Of a stretch of 14,477 bases of DNA, positions 1 through 6,435 are shown one piece after another; positions within the stretch are counted from its first letter, which is position 1, and the number at the start of each line of letters is the position of its first letter. Under the pieces are notes generated by a model that worked only from the letters and a program-made list of their open reading frames with translations, had not been told where the DNA came from and searched no databases. The translations under genes and the position numbers were made by a program. Origin of the DNA: an uncultured Phascolarctobacterium sp. (GTDB taxonomy: Bacteria > Bacillota > Negativicutes > Acidaminococcales > Acidaminococcaceae); assembly GCF_937920985.1 (NCBI RefSeq), contig NZ_CALDXR010000017.1, positions 1 through 14,477 of the forward strand, given 5' to 3'.

Positions 1-54
1 TTCTGTTTCATTCCTATTTGTGCCGAGCCCCGCGCGGCATGGAGATTACTATGA
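1..54 (+). CDS. possible C-terminal tail of an upstream gene, cut by the window edge
   Basis: The first reading frame is open from base 1 to a TGA at 52-54. That stop overlaps the ATG of the adaptor lipoprotein at 51-53 in an ATGA arrangement, which is the classic geometry of translationally coupled genes. Only 17 codons are visible and the tail is too short to recognise. Adaptor genes of this type usually sit with an efflux pump, an outer-membrane channel or a regulator, so one of these upstream would make sense, but that is inference. The other two plus-strand frames are also open at the edge, so this call rests only on the overlap. Confidence 0.3.
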   Translation, partial: FCFIPICAEPRAAWRLL

Positions 55-953
55 AGATATTAAAAATATTATGTTGTATGGCAGCCGTCTGCCTCACAGC
101 CTTCAGCCTGAGCGGCTGCAGTCTGCAAAAGGCTGCTGGCAGCCTGGGCAGCGGCACAATAAGCATCCCGACCTACGCAATCAAAGCACCTGCCGCAGGC
201 AAGCTCATAGGCCTTATCAGCGAAAAAGGCGAACGCATCAGCAAGGGCCAGCCGCTTTTTGCTATAGGTGACGCAAAGCTTGATAAGCAGGTTAAGGACC
301 TGGCAACGCAGGTTGCCAAGGCCGAAGCAGATTTAAAGCGTATGCAGCAGGGCACGCCGACGGCAGCACCGGTTGCTGACACTTCTCTGGCGCAGGCCAA
401 CGTAGCGGCGGCACAGCAAAAGGCCGCGAAAATGAACAGCCTGCTGGCGCAAGGCGCAGTTTCACGCAATCAGGCACAGGCTGCCCAGGACGAGCTACAG
501 CGTGCTATCGCACAGCTGCAGGCAGCAACATCAGTATCCGTAAGCTTCAAGCCTGCTTCTCCGGCAGAAATCGACGCTCAGCAAAAGCTCATTGTCCAGC
601 TCAAGGCACAACAGGCTGCTGCAATAGCACAGCAGGAAAAAAATGAAGGCAACAGTCCCTGCACCGGCATCATTACCGATTTGCAGGCTGCCAACAATGC
701 TACCGTCCAAAAGGATCAGGTAATCCTGCACATCAAGGCTGTCGACAGCTGCAGTATAACGCTGAATGTCAGCGCAGCGCAGGCTAAAGAGCTTAAGGCA
801 GGTATGCCGGTAAGCATTAAGGCTGCCGAAACCCCTGCCCCCTTCAGCGGTAAGATAAGCAGCATTGACGGTACCAAAATCACTGTTACTTCGGACCAGA
901 AGCCAGAAGATCTTAAGGACGGTGTAAAGGTAGAAGTCAGCTTAGCAGCTTAA
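51..953 (+). CDS. HlyD/RND-type periplasmic adaptor lipoprotein
   Basis: Probable membrane-fusion (adaptor) subunit that would link an inner-membrane exporter to an outer-membrane channel. From the ATG at 51 the 300-residue product begins with a lipoprotein signal peptide: basic start, hydrophobic stretch, and lipobox LSGC with the modified Cys at 23. Next come a biotinyl-lipoyl-like half (about 38-70, with the APAAGKL and KGQPLFAIGD strands), an Ala/Gln-rich coiled-coil hairpin (about 75-200), the second lipoyl half (about 205-235, with CTGIITDL) and a C-terminal beta-barrel region. The frame stays open to base 18, but the ATG at 51 has GGAG at 41-44 and directly precedes the signal peptide, so the longer start is rejected. 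The ATG overlaps a possible upstream stop, and tcdA follows after 33 bases. The pump partner is not in the window and must lie upstream if linked. The substrate is unknown. Confidence 0.85.
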   Translation: MKILKILCCMAAVCLTAFSLSGCSLQKAAGSLGSGTISIPTYAIKAPAAGKLIGLISEKGERISKGQPLFAIGDAKLDKQVKDLATQVAKAEADLKRMQQGTPTAAPVADTSLAQANVAAAQQKAAKMNSLLAQGAVSRNQAQAAQDELQRAIAQLQAATSVSVSFKPASPAEIDAQQKLIVQLKAQQAAAIAQQEKNEGNSPCTGIITDLQAANNATVQKDQVILHIKAVDSCSITLNVSAAQAKELKAGMPVSIKAAETPAPFSGKISSIDGTKITVTSDQKPEDLKDGVKVEVSLAA

Positions 954-986
954 CTAAAACATCAAATACCATGCAAGGAGATTTAT

Positions 987-1742
987 ATGCTTAACCAGTT
1001 TTCACGTACAGAGCTGCTCTTCGGCAGCGAAGCAATTACACGTCTGCAGAACGCCCATGTCGCTGTTTTCGGTATCGGCGGCGTAGGCGGTTATACAGTT
1101 GAAGCACTCACCCGCAGCGGCGTCGGCAGCTTTGACCTTATTGATAATGATACCGTTGCTCTCACCAATCTCAATCGTCAGATTATCGCTACCCTTGATA
1201 CTGTCGGCCAGCCTAAGGTGGAAGTCATGGCCAAGCGTATTGCCAGCATCAATCCAGATGCCAACGTAAATTGCCGCCAATGCTTCTTTTTACCGGAAAA
1301 TCAGCACGAATTTGATTTCTCGCAGTATGATTACGTTGTTGATGCGGTAGATACCGTGGCAGCAAAAATTGCTATCGTGCTTGCAGCCAAAGCAGCAGGC
1401 GTGCCGGTTATCAGCAGCATGGGAGCAGGCAACAAGGTTAACCCTGCTATGTTTGAGGTAGCAGATATCTATAAAACAAAGGTCGACCCCTTAGCACGTG
1501 TTATGCGCCAGGCTATGAAGAAAAACAACATAAAAAAACTAAAGGTTGTTTATTCGCAGGAGCTGCCGCTTTTACCTATAAATGAGGAAATAGAAAGCGA
1601 ATGTCACGCCGAAGCACCAAAACGCCGTGCGCTTCCCGGCAGCAATGCCTTCACACCTTCGGTAGCAGGACTGATTATTGCCTCCGAGGTTATTAAGGAT
1701 CTGGTAGGCTGGGATGACAGCCACCGCAAGGGATTAGCTTAA
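987..1742 (+). CDS. tcdA: tRNA threonylcarbamoyladenosine dehydratase TcdA (CsdL/YgdL)
   Basis: E1/ThiF-like enzyme that uses ATP to cyclise t6A at position 37 of ANN-decoding tRNAs to ct6A, in the cytoplasm. The 251-residue product has the nucleotide-binding glycine loop GIGGVGG at 29-35, the acidic strand end followed by TNLNRQ at about 60-65 that contacts ATP, a VVDAVDT strand near 112-118, and the C-terminal KRRALPGSNAFTPSVAGL stretch typical of the YgdL family rather than ThiF or MoeB. No CxxC zinc pairs of the MoeB type are seen, which fits TcdA. The start is fixed by AAGGAG at 975-980, six bases before the ATG. It lies 33 bases after the adaptor gene and may be cotranscribed with it. 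No clear plus-strand terminator follows: the hairpin at 1770-1809 has its U-tract on the other strand. Confidence 0.93.
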   Translation: MLNQFSRTELLFGSEAITRLQNAHVAVFGIGGVGGYTVEALTRSGVGSFDLIDNDTVALTNLNRQIIATLDTVGQPKVEVMAKRIASINPDANVNCRQCFFLPENQHEFDFSQYDYVVDAVDTVAAKIAIVLAAKAAGVPVISSMGAGNKVNPAMFEVADIYKTKVDPLARVMRQAMKKNNIKKLKVVYSQELPLLPINEEIESECHAEAPKRRALPGSNAFTPSVAGLIIASEVIKDLVGWDDSHRKGLA

Positions 1743-1761
1743 CAAAAACAGAATTACAGGC

Positions 1762-1809
1762 AAAATAAAAACGCCTCTGCCCACAGCTCAAAGCGTGGTC
1801 AGAGGCGTT
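1762..1809 (-). terminator. intrinsic terminator of the small membrane protein gene
   Basis: The perfect arms AACGCCTCTG (1770-1779) and CAGAGGCGTT (1800-1809) have a second inner pairing CCAC/GTGG (1781-1784 with 1795-1798). Read on the minus strand the stem runs into TTTTTATTTT. On the plus strand no T-run follows, so it serves the minus strand. It starts 12 bases after the stop of the 22-codon gene. Confidence 0.85.
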
Positions 1810-1821
1810 CCCTCATTACAA

Positions 1822-1890
1822 TTATTCAAAGATGCACATAACAGTCAGGACGCCTAAGAAAACTAAGCTAACACCAGCGGCACTAAACAT
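1822..1890 (-). CDS. 22-residue single-pass membrane protein (unannotated small ORF)
   Basis: An ATG at 1890-1888 opens a 22-codon frame ending with TAA at 1824-1822. It is preceded by a near-perfect ribosome site, GGAGGTGAG (1896-1904, core seven to nine bases from the ATG), and followed after 12 bases by a strong terminator. Upstream there is an extended -10 promoter. The product is almost wholly hydrophobic and would form one transmembrane helix, with core GVSLVFLGVLTVMCIF and a final Glu. The pattern Gly-x-x-x-Val-Phe-Leu resembles the membrane helix of OadG/MmdD-type small subunits of sodium-pumping decarboxylases or other small transporter subunits. At this length the likeness is suggestive only. 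No partner gene is adjacent, so it would act on a complex encoded elsewhere. I am confident it is a gene and unsure of its role. Confidence 0.75.
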   Translation of the reverse strand: MFSAAGVSLVFLGVLTVMCIFE

Positions 1891-1934
1891 AGTAACTCAC
1901 CTCCATGCATTCGCACTTTTTATTTTTATTTGAC

Positions 1935-1968
1935 GCTGTATTTTTACAGCCTGTGGGGTTTTTCCCTC
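1935..1968 (-). promoter_or_regulatory. structured 5' leader of the small membrane protein gene
   Basis: Between the predicted start of transcription (about 1973) and the ATG at 1890 lies a leader of about 83 bases. It holds GGGaaaaaCCC (around 1957-1967), then GCTGTA/TACAGC with an AAAA loop (1935-1950), then an A-rich stretch up to the ribosome site. The hairpins are short. A riboswitch family is not recognised, so control by the leader is only a possibility. Confidence 0.3.
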
Positions 1969-1979
1969 ATCTGCTATCT

Positions 1980-2007
1980 ATTATAGCACTTTTTTGTATT
2001 TTGTATA
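1980..2007 (-). promoter_or_regulatory. extended -10 promoter of the small membrane protein gene
   Basis: On the minus strand TGCTATAAT gives a perfect -10 (1985-1980) with the extended TGn. A partial -35, TATACA, lies at 2007-2002 with a 16-base spacer. The region around it is strongly AT-rich. Confidence 0.6.
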
Positions 2008-2085
2008 CAGTATTCTCGAAAAAATTTTAAAGTTTTTCCGGCAACTGCAATTGCTCGTCGCAAAACCCTCGGCAATGCCTCATAC

Positions 2086-2114
2086 TTGCAACTTTACCTG
2101 TTATAGTATATAAT
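2086..2114 (+). promoter_or_regulatory. promoter of tRNA-Gly
   Basis: TTGCAA (2086-2091), a 17-base spacer and a perfect TATAAT (2109-2114) lie about 22 bases upstream of the first tRNA base. Confidence 0.7.
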
Positions 2115-2135
2115 AGCGTTATGATATTTTTATCT

Positions 2136-2210
2136 GCGGGTATAGTTCAGCGGTAGAACATCAGCTTCCCAAGCTGAGTGTCGCGAGTTCGATTCTCGTT
2201 ACCCGCTCCA
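2136..2210 (+). tRNA. tRNA-Gly (anticodon CCC)
   Basis: A full cloverleaf can be drawn. The acceptor GCGGGTA (2136-2142) pairs with TACCCGC (2200-2206). The anticodon stem TCAGC/GCTGA encloses the loop TTCCCAA with anticodon CCC. The T-loop is TTCGATT, the discriminator is T, and CCA (2208-2210) is encoded. It reads GGG codons. It stands alone with its own promoter and terminator. Confidence 0.95.
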
Positions 2211-2221
2211 TTTTGCTTACT

Positions 2222-2253
2222 AGCTTCAAGCCTTCGGCTTGAAGCTTTTTTAT
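2222..2253 (+). terminator. intrinsic terminator of tRNA-Gly
   Basis: An 11-bp stem AGCTTCAAGCC/GGCTTGAAGCT with a TTC loop runs directly into TTTTTATTT on the plus strand, 12 bases after the tRNA CCA. Confidence 0.9.
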
Positions 2254-2263
2254 TTGCGCTCAC

Positions 2264-2306
2264 AAAAAAGTCTGACGACAAAGCATTCACTGCTTATCGT
2301 CAGACT
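2264..2306 (-). terminator. intrinsic terminator of the DUF445 operon
   Basis: Perfect 10-bp arms AGTCTGACGA (2270-2279) and TCGTCAGACT (2297-2306), with an inner AGCA/TGCT pairing. On the minus strand a TTTTTT run follows (2269-2264). It lies about 70 bases after the stop of the downstream DUF445 gene. Confidence 0.85.
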
Positions 2307-2376
2307 GAAAATTATAGGAAAATGTATATGTCAAGGCATTCGTGACAAAGTATACGGTGCTTATCGCCAGCCTTCC

Positions 2377-3714
2377 TCACCAGGCACATTTAAGCAGATA
2401 AAATATAACCCCCAAAAACGCACCCATAACAGTACCATTCAACCGGATACGCTGCATATCTGTATCAACCTTACTGCGCACCATCTCCGTCAAACGCTCA
2501 TCAGCCATTGCCTGCAAAATACGCTCCACGATATTTCCCAACATCGTTTGTGCCTGCAACAGGCCCAGGCCAAGTATATGCTGCAGATACGCCTCAGCCT
2601 TAGCCTTAAACTGTGCGTCAGAACGTAAATCAGTTTCAATAGTTTCCAACGCCTCTGCTATAGCCTGCTGCAGAATCGTCGGCCGCGCTACCGCGCTGCC
2701 TTCCTGCGTCTGCGGACGGCACAAGGCTTTAATCATATTATCCAAAAGCTGCTGCAAAGCAGGCTGCAGTGAAATATCACGCAGAGCACGCTGCTGCAGT
2801 GACTGCACCAGCTCACGCCACTGCTCCGTACCATAAACGCTGGTTACAACGCGCTGCAGCTGCGTATGCAGCCAGCAGCGCCACTGCTTGTCATCCTGCA
2901 AGCGATGCGCCGTTGCTACCAGCGCTCTGCAGACAGCATCTGTTGCATCATCAACATTGACTACGTCCAGCTTTTTGGCAGCCCACAGCTTCAGGCTGCT
3001 CCATAAACCCTCGTTGCTACGCTGCTTCACCTGCTTTTGCAGCTCTTTATGCACACGCTCTCTGATAGCAGGAGATTCCGCCAACGCAACCAGCTGCTGC
3101 AACAGCCATTCGTAGCATTGCTCATCCCTACGCTGTGCAGCAAGGGCTTTAAACAGCTTATCAAGCTGTTCGTTAGCTTCTACATCAGCCAACGCTGTTT
3201 TTATTTTACCCTCAAGCTGTCTGCTTAAAGCCAACGTATCCAGCTTATGCAAAACACCTTCGGCAAAATTGGTCAGCAAACCCTGCAGACGCGCCTTGTT
3301 CTCCGGCTTTTTCAGATAAGCTATAAATTTATCCATAATTACCAGCTGCTTTTTTTGCAGCAGCAATGCCTTTTTCGTCAAAAACTCCTGTTGTACCATT
3401 TGAGCGCAGCCACGCACAAAGCCTTCTTTGCTGCGCGGCAAAATCGCCGTATGCTTGGCAATAAAAGGCAGCAGACGGCATATCCATGGCACCTTAAAAA
3501 CAGCAGTCACGGCAAACCAATCCGCAAAGCTGCCAATTAGCGCAGCCTCTGCCATATAGTAGCCCAAAATCAGCCAATCCCACTTAAGCTCGCCGAAATG
3601 CCCCATGTACAGCCCGGCATAATGCAGCCTGAGATATAAGAAAAGCAGATAGATTGCACCGGAAGCAAGAAAAGCGCTGTCTGCATATGTCCAATGTTTT
3701 TTCAGGCTATCCAT
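2377..3714 (-). CDS. DUF445 family membrane protein, second of a tandem pair
   Basis: Member of the DUF445 family (E. coli YjiN, B. subtilis YheB), whose function is unknown. From the ATG at 3714 it has 445 residues: an N-terminal membrane segment (about 13-30), a second hydrophobic stretch (about 48-66) running into the family motif GSFADWFAVTAVFKVP, a long charged, mostly helical middle rich in Leu-Gln, and a C-terminal IRLNGTVMGAFLGVIFYLL helix. The ends would sit in the membrane and the middle on one face. The frame could be read from a TTG at 3747, but the ATG lies one base after the stop of the upstream DUF445 gene and has GGTGGGG at 3719-3725, so translation is probably coupled. A terminator follows. 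It differs clearly in sequence from its neighbour, so the pair is an old duplication. Confidence 0.85.
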   Translation of the reverse strand: MDSLKKHWTYADSAFLASGAIYLLFLYLRLHYAGLYMGHFGELKWDWLILGYYMAEAALIGSFADWFAVTAVFKVPWICRLLPFIAKHTAILPRSKEGFVRGCAQMVQQEFLTKKALLLQKKQLVIMDKFIAYLKKPENKARLQGLLTNFAEGVLHKLDTLALSRQLEGKIKTALADVEANEQLDKLFKALAAQRRDEQCYEWLLQQLVALAESPAIRERVHKELQKQVKQRSNEGLWSSLKLWAAKKLDVVNVDDATDAVCRALVATAHRLQDDKQWRCWLHTQLQRVVTSVYGTEQWRELVQSLQQRALRDISLQPALQQLLDNMIKALCRPQTQEGSAVARPTILQQAIAEALETIETDLRSDAQFKAKAEAYLQHILGLGLLQAQTMLGNIVERILQAMADERLTEMVRSKVDTDMQRIRLNGTVMGAFLGVIFYLLKCAW

Positions 3715-3715
3715 C

Positions 3716-4921
3716 CTACCCCACCAGCCTTTCTGCCAACGTCGCAATAATAAACAGCACCGCTCCCATCAAACCGCCGATACAGGTGCCGCTCTTGCGG
3801 ATATTTTGCAAATCATCGCCCACGCGCTGCTCCATTTTTGCAATCAGTTCATCCCTGTCATAGCTCTGCAGCTTAGTCAAAACCAAATCATATACCGTAT
3901 CACGCTGCATTGCCAATGCCTGCAGCAGCAGCTCCTTCAACGCGCCGTCCAGCCTGCCTTGCTCCACCTCGCTGTTCGCCAAAAGCTGCAGCCTGTTTTG
4001 CAGCAGCTGCAGCAAAATATCAACATCCTGCGTCTGCAGCAGCTCCTTGAAAGCCAAGGCCTTCGCTGTCGCCATCTGTGACAGCTTACCGTTTAGCCAA
4101 TCTGCAAAAGCAATATCATGACGGTAATCCTCCATGCGCGCCAACAGCCAATTATCAAGCTGTCGCCGCAGCTCACTTGCAGGATCTGCCAAGGCGTCCA
4201 AAGTTTTTTCCAGCTCCTGCACAAAAAGCGGCACCAGCTTTGCAGCCTGCCCGCTCACAAACAAATTGCGCAGCAGACTGTCCTTGTTGTATTCTTCCTC
4301 CGCCATCTGCGCCAAGCCTTCAAGCAAAGCGGTAAATTCTGCCTTATGCAAAATCTGCTTGGCATCCTGCGCCAAAAGCTGCCAAAGACCGTTAAAGCTA
4401 CCGTTGGCCACAGCCTTCTGCAGTGCGTCCACCAAAATCTCCGGAATACGCAGGCTGGCAATATATTTAGGCAGCTCTTGCAAAAGCAGCTGTTCAGCCT
4501 GCCTGGTATTGAGTGATTGCAGCGCATGCTCCGCCAGCGGCCGCACCGTTTGCCACAGGCGCTCCACATTCTGCTGCTGCGCAAAATGCGCCAGCAGCAG
4601 CTTGGCAAAATTTTCGTCAGCAACAGCCTGCATAACGTTTTCTGCCGTCAACAGGTCATTACTCACAAAATCAGCTAAGCCTGTTGTCAATCGTTCATAA
4701 TTATTACGCAGCACATCTGTTCCCGGCGCGTTAATACCCATGGGACGTTTGAACAATGCCGTCACGCCCCACCAGTCTGCCAAACCGCCAATCGTCGCAG
4801 CCAATGCCGTGTGATGTACAAAATCAGCCGCCAGGCTGGACTGCGCCCAAGGCCAGGCGCAGACAGCGGCAGCTGCGGCGCCGGCCAGCAGGCAGTGCGC
4901 CTGTGTTTTTACTGTAGCCAT
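3716..4921 (-). CDS. DUF445 family membrane protein, first of a tandem pair
   Basis: A 401-residue DUF445 protein of unknown function. A hydrophobic Ala-rich segment spans about 9-30. The family signature GGLADWWGVTALFKRPMG occupies 44-61. A long Leu/Gln/Ala-rich helical region follows, and the C-terminus has IRKSGTCIGGLMGAVLFII, the conserved second membrane helix of the family. The frame extends to a TTG at 4927, but the ATG at 4921 has AGGAG at 4929-4933, seven bases away, and is preferred. It is the promoter-proximal gene. Its stop is followed after one base by the ATG of the second DUF445 gene, so the two are probably translated together and may form a heteromeric complex (inference). 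The coding strand is unusually rich in CTGCAG (Leu-Gln). Confidence 0.85.
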   Translation of the reverse strand: MATVKTQAHCLLAGAAAAAVCAWPWAQSSLAADFVHHTALAATIGGLADWWGVTALFKRPMGINAPGTDVLRNNYERLTTGLADFVSNDLLTAENVMQAVADENFAKLLLAHFAQQQNVERLWQTVRPLAEHALQSLNTRQAEQLLLQELPKYIASLRIPEILVDALQKAVANGSFNGLWQLLAQDAKQILHKAEFTALLEGLAQMAEEEYNKDSLLRNLFVSGQAAKLVPLFVQELEKTLDALADPASELRRQLDNWLLARMEDYRHDIAFADWLNGKLSQMATAKALAFKELLQTQDVDILLQLLQNRLQLLANSEVEQGRLDGALKELLLQALAMQRDTVYDLVLTKLQSYDRDELIAKMEQRVGDDLQNIRKSGTCIGGLMGAVLFIIATLAERLVG

Positions 4922-4986
4922 AATCAATCTCCTATCAACAAATGCTTTATCTATTATGTTATAGAAATTCTTTACTCTTATTTTTA

Positions 4987-5015
4987 ATTATAGCACAAAG
5001 CAGATAACAGCGTAA
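4987..5015 (-). promoter_or_regulatory. candidate promoter of the DUF445 pair
   Basis: On the minus strand TGCTATAAT gives a perfect -10 (4992-4987) with the extended TGn. A weak -35, TTACGC, lies at 5015-5010 with a 17-base spacer. It is about 65 bases upstream of the first DUF445 ATG. Confidence 0.55.
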
Positions 5016-5031
5016 GCAAAGGCTTATAATA

Positions 5032-5074
5032 TAAAAAAGCTGGTGCAAGTACTCTCACATACCTTGCGCCAGCT
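5032..5074 (-). terminator. intrinsic terminator of the XRE regulator gene
   Basis: The arms AGCTGGTGCAAG (5038-5049) and CTTGCGCCAGCT (5063-5074) pair over 12 positions with one mismatch. On the minus strand the stem runs into TTTTTT (5037-5032). It lies about 35 bases after the stop of the regulator gene. Confidence 0.8.
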
Positions 5075-5109
5075 AATTCTATTTTCTATCTCCTCGTAAA
5101 GCGAAGTGC

Positions 5110-5403
5110 TTAATTTTTTTGTTTTAACAACTTTACAATTTGCAGAACTTCTTCAAGACTGATATCTTTATCTTTAGCCTCAGCCTGTTCATCTAAATCA
5201 ACAAAGAAACTGCTCATATTGCACTCCAACAGGCTATGCAGTTTAAGCAGATTCGGCAAAGTTACAGGAACACGGCCACACTCTATATTACACAGGTGTG
5301 TCTGGGAAATTCCCATTTCCTTTGCCAATCCGGTTTGTGTTAGATTTTTTGCAGTACGCAGTAAACGAATTCTGCGACCAATAAGTTTAATTTCTTCTTG
5401 CAA
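5110..5403 (-). CDS. small XRE-family helix-turn-helix transcriptional regulator
   Basis: A 97-residue DNA-binding protein of the XRE/Cro-CI type. The helix-turn-helix domain spans about residues 7-62: IGRRIRLLRTAKNLTQ, then LAKEMGISQTHLCNIECG as the recognition helices, then a helix ending near LLECNMSSFF. The short acidic tail (DEQAEAKDKDISLEE) probably mediates dimerisation. The start codon is TTG at 5403. No in-frame ATG lies near the domain start, and AAGGCGGTG (5412-5420) provides a ribosome site eight bases upstream, so the TTG is credible. The gene is monocistronic with its own terminator. An AT-rich 16-base near-palindrome between promoter and start suggests autoregulation. No phage or toxin genes are adjacent, so the target is unknown. 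Confidence 0.88.
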   Translation of the reverse strand: MQEEIKLIGRRIRLLRTAKNLTQTGLAKEMGISQTHLCNIECGRVPVTLPNLLKLHSLLECNMSSFFVDLDEQAEAKDKDISLEEVLQIVKLLKQKN

Positions 5404-5438
5404 TTTCCTTGCACCGCCTTTCGGTTTACTTACGATAA

Positions 5439-5454
5439 ATTATTTTAAACTAAT
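5439..5454. promoter_or_regulatory. candidate operator of the XRE regulator
   Basis: ATTATTTTAAACTAAT is a palindrome apart from one position per arm, centred on TTTAAA. It lies about 35 bases upstream of the regulator's start codon, inside the predicted 5' untranslated region. Autoregulatory XRE proteins often bind such sites. In AT-rich DNA a 16-base match can also be chance. Confidence 0.3.
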
Positions 5455-5469
5455 AAAGCACTTATTTAA

Positions 5470-5497
5470 AGTTTACCACGTTTTTCAGATTTAGCAA
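5470..5497 (-). promoter_or_regulatory. candidate promoter of the XRE regulator gene
   Basis: Minus-strand TTGCTA (5497-5492), a 16-base spacer and TAAACT (5475-5470), each matching four of six consensus bases. Confidence 0.4.
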
Positions 5498-5640
5498 GAG
5501 TTTTTTTGTATATTTTATTTACTTTTCTCTATATTTCGCTCATAACTATATGAAATTTTCAGCAAAATATTAAATTTCATTTTCGATGCCACATTTATCC
5601 TTACAAAAAATACTTTTGTTTTCGCAAGCAGGAATTGCTA

Positions 5641-6435
5641 TCAACCAAGCAGTAAGCGGTCACTGGCCATCTCAGCACCGCTGGCCTTTTCAAACATATC
5701 CAGCAAGTCGGCTATTTGCAGATGTTGCTTTTCTTCTCCCTTGACATCAATGATTACTCTGCCATTATGCAGCATGATCAGACGATTGCCATAACGCAGC
5801 GCATCACGCATATTATGAGTAATCATCAGCGTTGTCAACTGATCGCGGGTTACAATCTTTTCCGTAAGAGCCAGCACCTTAGCCGCAGTTTTCGGGTCAA
5901 GCGCTGCCGTATGCTCGTCTAAAAGCAATAGCTTAGGCTTTTTCAGCGTTGCCATCAAAAGTGTCAGTGCCTGACGCTGACCACCGCTCAAAAGGCCGAC
6001 CTTCGCAGTCATTCTGTCTTCAAGGCCCAAATCCAGCTCCTTCAGCAGCTCATAAAAGCGGTCATGCTGATCACTGGAAAGGCTCCAACCCAGGCCGGGA
6101 GTTTCGCCACGGCGAGCCGCTAGCGAAAGATTTTCTTCTATCATCATGCCGGCAGCAGTACCAAGCATCGGATCCTGGAACACACGGCCGATATATTTAG
6201 CACGCTTATGCTCCGGCTTTTTGGTAATATCCTCACCATCAATAATAATCTTGCCCTTATCTATCGGGAATACACCGGCAATCGCATTCAACGTGGTAGA
6301 TTTGCCGGCACCGTTACCGCCGATAACGGTAGCAAAATCACCGGGCTCCAGATGCAGAGATAAATCCTGCAAAGCCTTTTTTTCATTTATAGTTCCAGGG
6401 AAAAATGTTTTGGAAACGTGTTCTACATGCAGCAT
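5641..6435 (-). CDS. ABC importer ATPase (COG1101 type)
   Basis: Cytoplasmic ATP-binding subunit of the importer encoded with the two genes before it. The 264-residue protein carries Walker A GGNGAGKST (39-47), a Q-loop in RVFQDP (near 88), signature LLSGGQRQALTLL, Walker B LLLLDEHTAALDP and the H-loop in LMITHN. The DEHTAALDP form of Walker B is typical of the family paired with COG2984 binding proteins and COG4120 permeases (the TrpXYZ-like group). The ATG follows the permease stop with no gap (TAAATG), and AAGGCGGTG inside the end of the permease gene serves as ribosome site, so translation is coupled. No convincing terminator is seen in the 237 bases downstream. Confidence 0.92.
   Translation of the reverse strand: MLHVEHVSKTFFPGTINEKKALQDLSLHLEPGDFATVIGGNGAGKSTTLNAIAGVFPIDKGKIIIDGEDITKKPEHKRAKYIGRVFQDPMLGTAAGMMIEENLSLAARRGETPGLGWSLSSDQHDRFYELLKELDLGLEDRMTAKVGLLSGGQRQALTLLMATLKKPKLLLLDEHTAALDPKTAAKVLALTEKIVTRDQLTTLMITHNMRDALRYGNRLIMLHNGRVIIDVKGEEKQHLQIADLLDMFEKASGAEMASDRLLLG

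Noticed and set aside
1770..1809. Hairpin after tcdA taken as a plus-strand terminator of tcdA
   Set aside because: The plus strand has CCCTCATTAC after the stem and no T-run. The T-run is on the minus strand, where a small gene ends 12 bases before the hairpin.
1935..1964. GCTGTA/TACAGC followed by TTTTT as a plus-strand terminator
   Set aside because: The T-run starts about ten bases after the stem, with GC-rich sequence between, so it does not have intrinsic-terminator geometry.
2769..4700. Several long plus-strand frames opposite the DUF445 genes
   Set aside because: They are rich in Cys, His, Ser and Gln in the manner of antisense of Leu/Gln/Ala-rich genes, lack ribosome sites, and overlap well-supported family members.
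5550..5580. Perfect 9-bp inverted repeat ATGAAATTT/AAATTTCAT considered as the ABC operon terminator
   Set aside because: It is AT-only apart from one G-C pair, has a 13-base loop and no T-run on the minus strand, and lies 60 bases past the stop. Likely chance in AT-rich DNA.
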